This document shows positions 8,108 through 15,072 of a stretch of 15,138 bases of DNA, in pieces. The stretch covers positions 1 through 15,138 of the forward strand of contig DASXVN010000024.1 in NCBI GenBank assembly GCA_036504235.1, read 5' to 3'. Source of the stretch: Zipacnadum sp036504235 (GTDB lineage Bacteria; Armatimonadota; Zipacnadia; Zipacnadales; Zipacnadaceae). Below the pieces are notes generated by a model. It was not told the DNA's origin and searched no databases. It saw nothing but the letters and a program-made list of their open reading frames with translations. The position numbers and the translations under genes were made by a program. Positions within the stretch are counted from its first letter, which is position 1. Each line of letters begins with the position of its first letter.

Positions 8108-8126
8108 CGGCGGGGCTATCCCGCCG
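8108..8126 (+). repeat. GC-rich hairpin in the leader of the 630-residue protein gene
   Basis: A perfect 7-bp stem CGGCGGG (8108-8114) with CCCGCCG (8120-8126) closes a 5-nt loop. It ends a few bases before the AAAGGA ribosome binding site. There is no following T-run, so it is not a usual intrinsic terminator. The left arm begins CCGGCGGGG, as do the repeat copies at 10118 and 15099 (inverted), so it may be a degenerate relative. Confidence 0.55.
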
Positions 8127-8144
8127 CGAAAGGAATTCGCTCTC

Positions 8145-10037
8145 ATGACCTCCCCAGTTGTGTACGATCCGCAGGGCCAGACCGCCCGCCGGCGCTCGAC
8201 CTATGACACGCTCTTGCCGCTGGTTACTCCCTTCTTCCCCTGGGAAGGCGGCGCCGTAGTCGACAAATTCCCGCACCAGGGGGACAACCGGTTGCGCTTG
8301 TGGGTCGCCGGGGCGCTGTTGGCCGGCTCGCCCGAGGAACAGAAGCTAGGCGACGGAATCATCCGCGCCGTCTACTTCAACCACGCGTGCCACTTCTGCA
8401 TGGCCTGGACTTTCTCGCTGCTGCATCGGTTTGAGCCGCTCCTGTCGCTAGAAGCCGTGGCCCACCTGGAAAGCTATGTTAAGCGCTACCTGGTGGACAA
8501 CATGACCGCCGACTACCACTTCCACGGGGCCAACGATAACGCCCCGGCGGAGTGCGCCACGGCGATTGTGCTGGCCGGAGAGCGCTTTGAGATTCCGGCC
8601 TATGTAGACTTCGGCCGCGAGCGCCTGGGCGATCTGGATTTCGTCATGGACCGGCGGGGGACCATCTTTGAGTGCAACAGCCCCACCTACTCCCCGGCGA
8701 CCCTGACCGCCATGTGCGACCTGGCCGAGTTCGCCCAGGACGAGCAGGTCCGGGCCATCGCCCTGCGCGCTGAGCAGCGCATCTGGCAGGAGATCGCGCT
8801 GGCTTTCCATCCCAGCACCCGCCAGCAGATGGGGCCCTACTCGCGCGCCTATGAGGACGACCTGCTACAGCAGGGCACCGACATGACTTACGCGATCTAC
8901 CAGGCGTTGGGGCCCATTCAGCCCACCAACCCGATGGCGATGCTGGCCGGCGAGCCGGTGCCGAATACGCTCAACCACAACGATTGGGACTTCGGGCGGG
9001 CCAGTTGCCTGCGCAGCGCCACCTGCGACTACCACCTCGCGCCGGAGACCGCGGACCTGTTCCTGAACAAGCCGCTGCCTCTGCGAGTCTCGGGAAGCAA
9101 CGAGTTCATGGGCATGGCCGGCCTGCCCGGGGCGGAGACGATGTGGAAGCAGTACTTCACCAAGCACTATGGCGTGGGCACCTTCGCCAATCGCCCCTGG
9201 GCCGGGCAGGTCACGCCCTTCTCGGTGTCCGTGCGCCGCGAAGAGTTCGACCCCGCCGGCTCGACGGAGGAGTACCTGGCCTCGGTGCGCCACATCTGGG
9301 CGCGTTACGTGGTGAGCGAGCGGTTCAACGGCATGATGCAGCGCAACCCGGAGGATCCGGCCGAGCGCAACCGCGATTTCCTCTATGACAGCGGCGTGGG
9401 GATGACCATCCAGCAGGACAACACGATCATGGCCTGCTACCGTCCCGCGAACAACAACAAGTGGAACGCGGACTCCCAGATCATGACCATGAAGCTGAGC
9501 CTGCTGTTCCCCATGCATCACAGCAACGTGGACGAGGTCTGGATCGGCGAGCGGCAGTTCGTGCCCTTCTCCGCCGCGGTGGAGGGGTTCGCCCCGGTCT
9601 ACGTCAAGGACGGCCCGGTCTACCTGGGCTTCTACCCGCTGGTGCTCACCCGCCAGGAGAACAGCCTCGCCGACATCATGCTGGAGACCCAGGACCTGTA
9701 CGGGATGATCTCGTTCTTCAACAAGAGCGGTTTCTACGGTCTGGGCTGGGACGAGAAAGAGATGGCGACCGTCGGCAACGGCTTTGTCTGCGAGATCAGC
9801 GACGAAGAGGAGTGGGGGAGCTTTGCGGCCTTCCGCGAGGGCATCTTTGCGCAGGCCGAGGTGAGCGACCAACTCTATGTCACCGAGCGCCGCACCTCGT
9901 ATCGCCGCCCGGGCCGCGATTTCTCGCTGGCGTACGACGTGAACCATCACGCCATCCGGTATGCCACCATTGACCGCCAGCCGGTACCGTGGACGCAGCT
10001 AGCCACGGAGCCGCCCGTGCCGCTGGTGGGGCTCTAG
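8145..10037 (+). CDS. Conserved-looking protein of unknown function, 630 residues
   Basis: I do not recognise an established enzyme name. The protein is cytoplasmic by appearance: no signal peptide and no membrane segments. It is rich in aromatic and acidic residues, with alternating helix-like stretches in the first 260 residues that would fit an alpha/alpha-barrel (six-hairpin glycosidase-like) fold. Motifs that look catalytic or structural are NDNAPAECATAI (about residue 130), RRGTIFECNSPTYSPATLTAM (about 170-190, here split by charge) and GPYSRAYEDDLLQQGTD (about 230). The second half is more beta-like, with YVTERRTSYRRPGRDF near the end. The ATG at 8145 has AAAGGA about 11 nt upstream. 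It lies 63 bp after UroD-like 1 and 161 bp before UroD-like 2, the same strand, so it is probably co-transcribed and works on the same metabolite. A sugar-active enzyme is a guess. Confidence 0.8.
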   Translation: MTSPVVYDPQGQTARRRSTYDTLLPLVTPFFPWEGGAVVDKFPHQGDNRLRLWVAGALLAGSPEEQKLGDGIIRAVYFNHACHFCMAWTFSLLHRFEPLLSLEAVAHLESYVKRYLVDNMTADYHFHGANDNAPAECATAIVLAGERFEIPAYVDFGRERLGDLDFVMDRRGTIFECNSPTYSPATLTAMCDLAEFAQDEQVRAIALRAEQRIWQEIALAFHPSTRQQMGPYSRAYEDDLLQQGTDMTYAIYQALGPIQPTNPMAMLAGEPVPNTLNHNDWDFGRASCLRSATCDYHLAPETADLFLNKPLPLRVSGSNEFMGMAGLPGAETMWKQYFTKHYGVGTFANRPWAGQVTPFSVSVRREEFDPAGSTEEYLASVRHIWARYVVSERFNGMMQRNPEDPAERNRDFLYDSGVGMTIQQDNTIMACYRPANNNKWNADSQIMTMKLSLLFPMHHSNVDEVWIGERQFVPFSAAVEGFAPVYVKDGPVYLGFYPLVLTRQENSLADIMLETQDLYGMISFFNKSGFYGLGWDEKEMATVGNGFVCEISDEEEWGSFAAFREGIFAQAEVSDQLYVTERRTSYRRPGRDFSLAYDVNHHAIRYATIDRQPVPWTQLATEPPVPLVGL

Positions 10038-10048
10038 GAGCAGCCGCC

Positions 10049-10082
10049 GGGTGGACATTGCGGCGGACCGCAAAGTCCACCC
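10049..10082 (+). repeat. Long palindromic hairpin with CGGA tetraloop
   Basis: Arms 10049-10063 (GGGTGGACATTGCGG) and 10068-10082 (CCGCAAAGTCCACCC) pair at 14 of 15 positions, with a single A-A mismatch, around a CGGA loop. It starts 11 nt after the stop of the 630-residue protein gene. No T-run follows. It is followed by CCCTACAGACGGC, nearly the same tail as after the next hairpin (CCCTACAAACGGC), which suggests two units of one composite intergenic repeat element. Confidence 0.8.
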
Positions 10083-10117
10083 CTACAGACGGCAAGGGAA
10101 ACGGCGAACGGCAACGG

Positions 10118-10145
10118 CCGGCGGGGTACGAGCCCCCGCCCTACA
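10118..10145 (+). repeat. Intergenic palindromic repeat, copy 1
   Basis: This 28-nt unit begins CCGGCGGGGTACGAG and ends CCCCCGCCCTACA. It folds on itself (GGCGGGG at 10120-10126 with CCCCGCC at 10134-10140). Its exact reverse complement is found at 15073-15100, and a partial direct copy with one change at 15120-15138. It is flanked by degenerate ACGGCAA-type short repeats from about 10088 to 10118. Confidence 0.9.
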
Positions 10146-10184
10146 AACGGCCACGGCACATCGGCAGGCGCCCGACCTACTGAC

Positions 10185-10190
10185 AAGGAG
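10185..10190 (+). promoter_or_regulatory. Ribosome binding site of UroD-like gene 2
   Basis: AAGGAG lies 8 nt before the ATG at 10199, fixing the start right after the intergenic repeat element. Confidence 0.75.
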
Positions 10191-10198
10191 AGTAACTC

Positions 10199-11284
10199 AT
10201 GACCGACCGCGAGCGCTTTTTGCGCTATATGAACTATGAGCCGGTGGACCGGCCGCCACTGCATCTGACTGGCCCCTGGGGCGACACGCTGGAGCGCTGG
10301 TACGGGGAGGGGCTCCCGCGCGACGTGGACTACAACGAGTACTTGGGGCTGGCCGTCAAGCCGCTGCAGATCAACAACATCAGCGGCCAGACGGGGTTGT
10401 GGCCCCTGCACGAGTACGAACTCCTGCGCGAGGAAGGCGACTTCAAGTACTTCCGCGACAGCTACGGGCGCACCGTGCGGGACTTCCGCGAGCACACCTC
10501 GATGCCCGAGTGGATCGACTTCCCGGTCAAGAACGGCGCCGACTTACAGCGGGTGCTGGACGAGCATTTTGATCTCTCGGACATGGACGCGCGCTACGGG
10601 CCGGAGTGGGAGGCCAAGGTGCGGCAGGCCGCCGACGGGGAAGGCGTTATCCTCATTGACGGCGGCTGCTATTACTGGAATCTGCGTTCGATGGCGGGCG
10701 TCGAGGTTACCAGCTACCTGTTCTACGATGCTTACGATCTGATTGACGAGTTGTTCGAACGCATCAATCAGGTCTGCCTGGAGGGCATCCGCCGCGCCTC
10801 CGAGATCGTGCAGATCGAGGTCATCGGCTACGGGGAGGATTTGGCCTACAAGAACGGGCCGCTGCTGTCCCCGCCGATGTTCCGCAAGCTGATTCTGCCG
10901 CGCTATAAGAAAGTCATGGACCTCGCGCACGAGAAGGGCGTGACCCTGACGTGGTATGATAGCGACGGCGATGTGCGCCTGCTCATCCCCGACTACCTGT
11001 CGGTGGGGATCAACTGCCCGGTGCCGTGCGAGGTGGCGGCCGGGATGAGCGCGCCGGAATTGCGCCGCGACTTCGGCCGGGACCTGCGCCTGGTCGGGGC
11101 CATCGACAAGCGCGAGATCGCCAAGGGCCACGCCGCGATCGACGCAGAGATCGAACGCAACCGGCCCGTCATCGAGGACGGCGGTTTCTTGCCCGCCATT
11201 GACCATTCGATTCCGGCTGACGTATCCTTGGACAACTACCGCTACTTCCTGGACAAGATTCAGCAGGCCGTGGGTGTGGTCTAG
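10199..11284 (+). CDS. UroD-superfamily protein 2 (uroporphyrinogen decarboxylase-like, not HemE)
   Basis: A 361-residue cytoplasmic TIM-barrel protein and paralogue of the gene at 6993; the two align over the whole length (TDRERFLRYMNYEPVDR against TSRERFHATFRYGQPDR; EDLAYKNGPLLSPPMF against EDMAMKTGPLISPRLF). The shared motifs are DSDGD (from D254) and DHSIPADV (from D335), in place of the His/Cys zinc ligands of MtaA/MtbA. HemE active-site motifs are absent. This copy has the more usual pattern of the subfamily, GINCPVPCEVAAGM followed by GAIDKREIAKG. Substrate binding by the two Asp residues and the DH pair is a reasonable inference from their conservation, not proven. It is 44 bp from the next gene, hence one transcription unit. 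Two diverged copies in one cluster suggest two successive or alternative substrates, or a heteromer. Confidence 0.87.
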   Translation: MTDRERFLRYMNYEPVDRPPLHLTGPWGDTLERWYGEGLPRDVDYNEYLGLAVKPLQINNISGQTGLWPLHEYELLREEGDFKYFRDSYGRTVRDFREHTSMPEWIDFPVKNGADLQRVLDEHFDLSDMDARYGPEWEAKVRQAADGEGVILIDGGCYYWNLRSMAGVEVTSYLFYDAYDLIDELFERINQVCLEGIRRASEIVQIEVIGYGEDLAYKNGPLLSPPMFRKLILPRYKKVMDLAHEKGVTLTWYDSDGDVRLLIPDYLSVGINCPVPCEVAAGMSAPELRRDFGRDLRLVGAIDKREIAKGHAAIDAEIERNRPVIEDGGFLPAIDHSIPADVSLDNYRYFLDKIQQAVGVV

Positions 11285-11313
11285 GGACAGCCTGGCCACG
11301 CACCAACATTCAT

Positions 11314-11319
11314 AAGGAG
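11314..11319 (+). promoter_or_regulatory. Ribosome binding site supporting a GTG start
   Basis: AAGGAG lies 9 nt before GTG at 11329, the only well-placed start for this reading frame. Confidence 0.7.
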
Positions 11320-11328
11320 CCAATACTC

Positions 11329-12816
11329 GTGACCCCAGAAGACCAGGCCTACTACCATCCCTATTTCAAGCTAGAGCAGGAGGGGGCGCATTACCGCGTG
11401 CTCGACGGTGAGCAGCCGGTGATGGAGTTCCGCAATCATGACATGTTCATGGGGGGAATTTTCATCATGGGAGGCATCACCTTCCGCCCCGGCGGCCCCC
11501 GGCGCATCTGCAACATGATTCCCTTCTGGGAGGGCTTTATCCCGGCCCGTCGGGAGGTCAAGGTCTCGGTGCTGGAGGGACAGAACTCCGACCGCCTGCA
11601 TCTCCTGATCCAGCCCGATGATGAGGGCGGGTTGGCCGCGGTGCACGGGGAGATCACCTTCACCTGGGACGCCGAATTGGGCTCCTATGCGATTGAGGTC
11701 CAGGGGCGTCTGGAGTTGCGCCAGCCGCTTAGTGAGGACTGCCCCGGCGGGCTATACCCGATGCCCGTGGCGGGGGGCGGCACGGCTTGGGTCTGGCAGA
11801 TGGACGACCCCAACTACGAGAACAACTACGGGCCCGCGGTGCCGATGCTGCAGGACTGGTACAATCAGGGCGAGCCTAACACGGGCGTGGACACCTTCCG
11901 CCAGAACTGGTCGCGAGCAGTGACCCACCTGCTATCCGAGGACGAAGAGGGCACGCTGCGCACCATCGCCGCCCATCGCGGCCGGTTGTTCGCGCAGCCG
12001 CTCAATCTGCAGCTCTTCCCGGTCAAGCCGAGCGGGCGAACGGGGGCGCTGCTCAAGGACGGTTCGGCGGTCATCTACCAGATGCTCACCGACCAGCCGG
12101 TGTCCTCGCATATTTGCGAGTGGGGTTTTGACCACCACTACTATCATACGCTGCCTACTGTAGACCTGCCCGCCGGGCATGTGCTGGAATGCCACTTTCG
12201 CATGACGGAGTGGAGCCCCCGGGCGATCCAGCCGCTGCTAGCCCTGGCCGTGCCGCTGGAGCCGGCCCCGGAGCTGCTCGCGCGCCTCGAGGTGCCGATC
12301 TATGAGGAGCCGGTCTGCGAGTTTCACACCTCGTGGATTGACGAGAAGGCCGCCGACGCCTTCCCCTGGTCGCCGGGACGCGGGGCGAGTTGGGACCGCG
12401 AGGTCGGCCACCAGAAGGCTGGCTCCCTGCGGCTGGACCAGGACAGCATCGCGGGGCAGGCCGCTGAATGGCGGGTCACCGATGTGGGCCCGAGCGACTT
12501 CATGAACCCGCTGGTGCCCGGGAGCCGCTATCGCTTCAGCGCCTGGGTGCGCCTGGAGGACGTCCCGGACTGCCCCCGGCCGTACGCCACGCTGGCCGTG
12601 GGCTTCAAGTACTATAAGGGACCCGGTACCTATAGCGTCCCAGTCCCGGTGGAGTTCACCCTGAGCACCCCCGTGCGCACTCGGGATGAGTGGGTGCAGA
12701 TAAGCGTGGACACGCCGCCGGTAGACGGTTACGCGGGCGGCACGACCCTGGTCTGTCGCCTGGAGGGCGTGGGCACCGCGTGGTTCGACGAGGTGCGCTT
12801 CGAGCGTCTGCCCTAG
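11329..12816 (+). CDS. Unknown two-domain protein with C-terminal CBM4/9-like carbohydrate-binding domain
   Basis: A 495-residue protein without a signal peptide or membrane segment, so apparently cytoplasmic. Residues 1 to about 325 are beta-rich (FMGGIFIMGGITFRPGG, WDAELGSYAIEVQGRLELR, and the aromatic EWGFDHHYYHTLP near 265) and resemble the supersandwich architecture of sugar mutarotase or hydrolase N-domains, but I cannot assign a family. Residues about 330-495 look like a galactose-binding-type jelly roll of the CBM4/9 class: a small-to-Leu strand (GSLRLDQDS), VPGSRYRFSAWVRLEDV, a WVQISVDTPPV strand and the typical end GVGTAWFDEVRFE. The start is GTG at 11329. It follows UroD-like 2 by 44 bp and precedes the methyltransferase by 14 bp, so it is in the same operon. 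A role in binding or converting a sugar derivative is suggested by the C-terminal domain only. Confidence 0.8.
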   Translation: MTPEDQAYYHPYFKLEQEGAHYRVLDGEQPVMEFRNHDMFMGGIFIMGGITFRPGGPRRICNMIPFWEGFIPARREVKVSVLEGQNSDRLHLLIQPDDEGGLAAVHGEITFTWDAELGSYAIEVQGRLELRQPLSEDCPGGLYPMPVAGGGTAWVWQMDDPNYENNYGPAVPMLQDWYNQGEPNTGVDTFRQNWSRAVTHLLSEDEEGTLRTIAAHRGRLFAQPLNLQLFPVKPSGRTGALLKDGSAVIYQMLTDQPVSSHICEWGFDHHYYHTLPTVDLPAGHVLECHFRMTEWSPRAIQPLLALAVPLEPAPELLARLEVPIYEEPVCEFHTSWIDEKAADAFPWSPGRGASWDREVGHQKAGSLRLDQDSIAGQAAEWRVTDVGPSDFMNPLVPGSRYRFSAWVRLEDVPDCPRPYATLAVGFKYYKGPGTYSVPVPVEFTLSTPVRTRDEWVQISVDTPPVDGYAGGTTLVCRLEGVGTAWFDEVRFERLP

Positions 12817-12830
12817 GGAGAGGAACGACG

Positions 12831-13706
12831 ATGACCAGGTCAATCGTGGATCGCCTGCAGGACGAACTGCTGGTTTGTGAGGGGGCCATGGGCTCCGAAC
12901 TGGCCGCGCAGGGCGTTGCCTTCCGCAATACCGGGGAGGCCAACCTGACTGCTCCGGAGGTCGTGGCCGCTGTGCACCGGTCCTACCAGGACGCTGGCGC
13001 GCAGGTCTTCCAGACCAACACTTTCGCCGCCAATCTGCTGATGCTGGAGCGCGCCGGTCTCGCCGAGCAGGCGGCGGCCCTGCAGACCGCGGCGGTGCGT
13101 AATGCGCGCGAGGGCCTCGGCCCCGAGCCGCTGCTGGCGCTGGGTGTGGGGCCGACCGGGCACCTGCTGGAGCCGCTGGGGGACACCCCCGGCGCCCGGG
13201 TGGTGGCCTGCTACCGGCAACAGTTCGAGACCATGCTTCCCCAGGCGGTGGATTTCGTCTTACTGGAGACCTTCGAGGCGCTGGACGAGGTGGAGGCCGC
13301 CCTGCAGGCGCTACGGGAAATCGACGCCGAGATTCCGGTGGCGGTAACCATGTCCTTCTCCGGCCCGCGCGGCATGACCATGATGGGACAGGGGGGCGCG
13401 CAGGTGGCGCAGGCCCTGGCCGGGTGGGGCGTGGACGTCATCGGCGCCAACTGCGGCGAGATTGAGGGGCTGCGGGTGGCCCTGCGCGAGATGGCCGAGG
13501 CCACGGACTTACCGCTGATGGCCCAGCCCAATGCGGGCATGCCGGAGCTGATCGGCGGCCAGACCGTCTACCGCCAGACCCCGGAGGACTTCGGTCGCTT
13601 CGGCCAGGAGTTGGTGGAGGCCGGCGTCCGGCTGCTGGGCGGCTGCTGCGGCACCACGCCGGAGCATATTCGGCAGTTGGCGCGGGTCGTGCGCGCTGAG
13701 GCCTGA
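12831..13706 (+). CDS. Homocysteine S-methyltransferase domain protein (MetH N-terminal module type)
   Basis: A 291-residue cytoplasmic TIM-barrel that would bind homocysteine through zinc and accept a methyl group, giving methionine. The zinc ligands are visible: C208 in GANCGE and the pair C272/C273 in LGGCCGTTPEHI. The N-terminus VCEGAMGSELAAQGV, the QTNTFAAN segment and GPTGHLLEPLG match the Hcy-binding module of cobalamin-dependent MetH more than the SAM/SMM-using MmuM type. The protein has only this module; folate-, cobalamin- and reactivation domains are absent, so the methyl donor must be another protein or molecule. The ATG at 12831 has GGGAGAGGA ending 6 nt upstream; an open frame reaching back to 12690 overlaps the previous gene and is not part of the family. 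It is 14 bp after the preceding gene, so co-translated with it. Confidence 0.88.
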   Translation: MTRSIVDRLQDELLVCEGAMGSELAAQGVAFRNTGEANLTAPEVVAAVHRSYQDAGAQVFQTNTFAANLLMLERAGLAEQAAALQTAAVRNAREGLGPEPLLALGVGPTGHLLEPLGDTPGARVVACYRQQFETMLPQAVDFVLLETFEALDEVEAALQALREIDAEIPVAVTMSFSGPRGMTMMGQGGAQVAQALAGWGVDVIGANCGEIEGLRVALREMAEATDLPLMAQPNAGMPELIGGQTVYRQTPEDFGRFGQELVEAGVRLLGGCCGTTPEHIRQLARVVRAEA

Positions 13707-13810
13707 CCGCCGGGCAGCAGAAGGTCCCGGCTCCCCGGACGGGGAAAGATATCACCACAAATCAGTTGATCCGGCCCGGACTGGGGCGCTCGCGCCCGGC
13801 CGGACCAGCC

Positions 13811-13818
13811 AGGAGGAG
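13811..13818 (+). promoter_or_regulatory. Strong ribosome binding site of gcvH
   Basis: AGGAGGAG lies 5 nt before the gcvH ATG; it is the strongest ribosome binding site in the cluster. The 117-bp gap upstream could hold a separate promoter: it contains an A/T-rich stretch at 13747-13770 and a small GGGCG-CTCG-CGCCC hairpin, but I see no clear promoter hexamers. Confidence 0.6.
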
Positions 13819-13823
13819 TTTTC

Positions 13824-14210
13824 ATGAGCAAGGACACCGCACGTTATACCAAGGCGCACGCCTGGATGCAGCAGGACGGCAGCGAATGGCTTATCGGCAT
13901 CAGCGACTATGCCGCCGATAAGATGGGCGACATCATCTATGTCGAGTTGCCGGCCGAGGGCGCGGCGCTTGCGGCGGGCGAGCCGTATGGCAGCGTCGAG
14001 TCGGCCAAGGCCGTCGAGGACCTGATCGCCCCGCTGGCAGGCACCGTAGCGCGCGCCAACACGGAACTCGAGGACGCCCCCGAGACCCTGAACACCGACC
14101 CCTTCGAGGGCGGCTGGGTCGCGGCGGTCACCGCGGAGGGCGACGTGGACCTGAGCGACACCATGGACGCGACCGAGTACGCGGCGTACGTGGCCTCGTT
14201 GGGAGAGTAG
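13824..14210 (+). CDS. gcvH: Glycine cleavage system H protein (lipoyl carrier)
   Basis: A 128-residue lipoyl-domain protein, the normal length for GcvH, which carries the aminomethyl intermediate between the P, T and L proteins of glycine cleavage. The lipoylation site is K62 in the motif GSVESAKAVEDL; the N-terminus YTKAHAWMQQDGSEWLIGISDYA and the region GDIIYVELP are classical. In organisms that use LipM, GcvH is also the first acceptor of the octanoyl group in lipoate synthesis. The next gene is a LipM-like octanoyltransferase only 6 bp downstream, so here GcvH could act mainly in lipoate assembly. No gcvP or gcvT is in the window. It may be either the end of the UroD-like/methyltransferase operon or the start of its own unit. 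Confidence 0.95.
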   Translation: MSKDTARYTKAHAWMQQDGSEWLIGISDYAADKMGDIIYVELPAEGAALAAGEPYGSVESAKAVEDLIAPLAGTVARANTELEDAPETLNTDPFEGGWVAAVTAEGDVDLSDTMDATEYAAYVASLGE

Positions 14211-14216
14211 CCCGGG

Positions 14217-15050
14217 ATGACCTGGCGTTTGCTCTGGTCGGGATACGCCGACGGCTACACCAATATGGCAGTGGATGAAGCAATGATGTGGGCGGCGGCC
14301 GAATTGGGCCTGCCGCCCACCTTGCGCTTGTACGGCTGGCGGCCCGCGGCGGTCTCGCTGGGCTACTTCCAGCAGGCCGAGGGCCAGGTGGACCGCGCTG
14401 AACTGGAGCGCCGGGGCTGGGACCTGGTGCGTCGCCCCACCGGCGGGCGCGCCATCTTGCACGACGATGAGTTGACCTACTCGGTCACCATCCCCCAGGC
14501 GGCGCTCACCCGCGGCGAGAGCACCATGGGGTCCTACCGGGAGATCTCGCGGGGCCTCGAGCTGGGGCTGCAGCGCCTGGGCGTCAGCGCGGCGCTGGGG
14601 GAGACGGCGGCCGATCCCACGCATCGCGAGACCGCCCGCGACCTGCCCACCGTCTGCTTTGCGCAGGCCTCGCGCTGCGACCTCGTCGCCGCCGGCCGCA
14701 AGGTGGTGGGCTCCGCGCAGGTGCGTAAGCAGGGCATCATCCTCCAGCACGGCTCCGTGCCGCTGCGGCTGAACCTGGACGACCAAATCGCGGTCATGCC
14801 CGGGCGCGGCGACCGCGGCGAGAGCCGCGACCGCCTCGGGGAAGCCGCCCAGGGGATCGCCGAGGTTCTGGGCAGTCCGCTGAGCTTTGAGCAGCTCGGC
14901 CAGGCGCTCGTGGCGGGCTTTGAGGAAGCTTTTGAGACTAGCTTGACCCCCGGCGACCTGACCGCGGAGGAGCGGGCCCGGGTGGAGGAACTTCGCGACA
15001 CTAAGTATACGACGGAGGAGTGGAACCTGACGGCGCCGGGGAGGCGGTAG
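14217..15050 (+). CDS. lipM: LipM-like octanoyltransferase (BPL/LplA/LipB family)
   Basis: A 277-residue cytoplasmic enzyme, close in size to Bacillus subtilis LipM (about 278), which moves octanoyl from acyl carrier protein to GcvH. The family motif RRPTGGRAILHDDELTYSV is at residues 72-90, and GRKVVGSAQVRKQGIILQHGS at about 160-180, including the conserved Lys (K162). C147 in TVCFAQAS occupies the place of the LipM catalytic Cys (C150 in B. subtilis), which separates it from ATP-using LplA, where this Cys is not required. The start at 14217 uses GGGAGAG at the very end of gcvH, so translation of the two is probably coupled. The ATP-dependent lipoate ligase LplJ is the main alternative; the Cys and the neighbour favour LipM. 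Confidence 0.85.
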   Translation: MTWRLLWSGYADGYTNMAVDEAMMWAAAELGLPPTLRLYGWRPAAVSLGYFQQAEGQVDRAELERRGWDLVRRPTGGRAILHDDELTYSVTIPQAALTRGESTMGSYREISRGLELGLQRLGVSAALGETAADPTHRETARDLPTVCFAQASRCDLVAAGRKVVGSAQVRKQGIILQHGSVPLRLNLDDQIAVMPGRGDRGESRDRLGEAAQGIAEVLGSPLSFEQLGQALVAGFEEAFETSLTPGDLTAEERARVEELRDTKYTTEEWNLTAPGRR

Positions 15051-15072
15051 GGGGAGGGCGTCGTTGCCGTAC

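Noticed and set aside
8865..9950. Long minus-strand open frame opposite the 630-aa protein gene
   Set aside because: Its His/Val/Arg-rich translation is typical of antisense frames in GC-rich genes; the plus frame has a ribosome binding site and motif-like conservation.
10049..10082. Intrinsic terminator after the 630-aa protein gene
   Set aside because: The stem is strong but no T-run follows on either strand, and the tail matches that of the neighbouring repeat, so it is better described as a repeat element.
6993..11284. Assignment of the two UroD-like genes as hemE, or as MtaA-type methyltransferases
   Set aside because: The HemE N-terminal RQAGR motif is absent, and the His/Cys zinc ligands of MtaA/MtbA are replaced by Asp residues. 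Only superfamily membership is supported.
12690..12830. Earlier start for the homocysteine methyltransferase (ATG 12690)
   Set aside because: The added 47 residues lie out of frame within the preceding gene and have no counterpart in the family; ATG 12831 has a good Shine-Dalgarno.
13707..13823. Promoter or riboswitch before gcvH
   Set aside because: The gap has an A/T-rich patch and a short hairpin, but no hexamers at proper spacing and no structure I can match to a glycine riboswitch; it is also short for a tandem glycine aptamer.
13752..14786. Minus-strand frame across gcvH and lipM
   Set aside because: It spans two certain plus-strand genes and has no recognisable motif.
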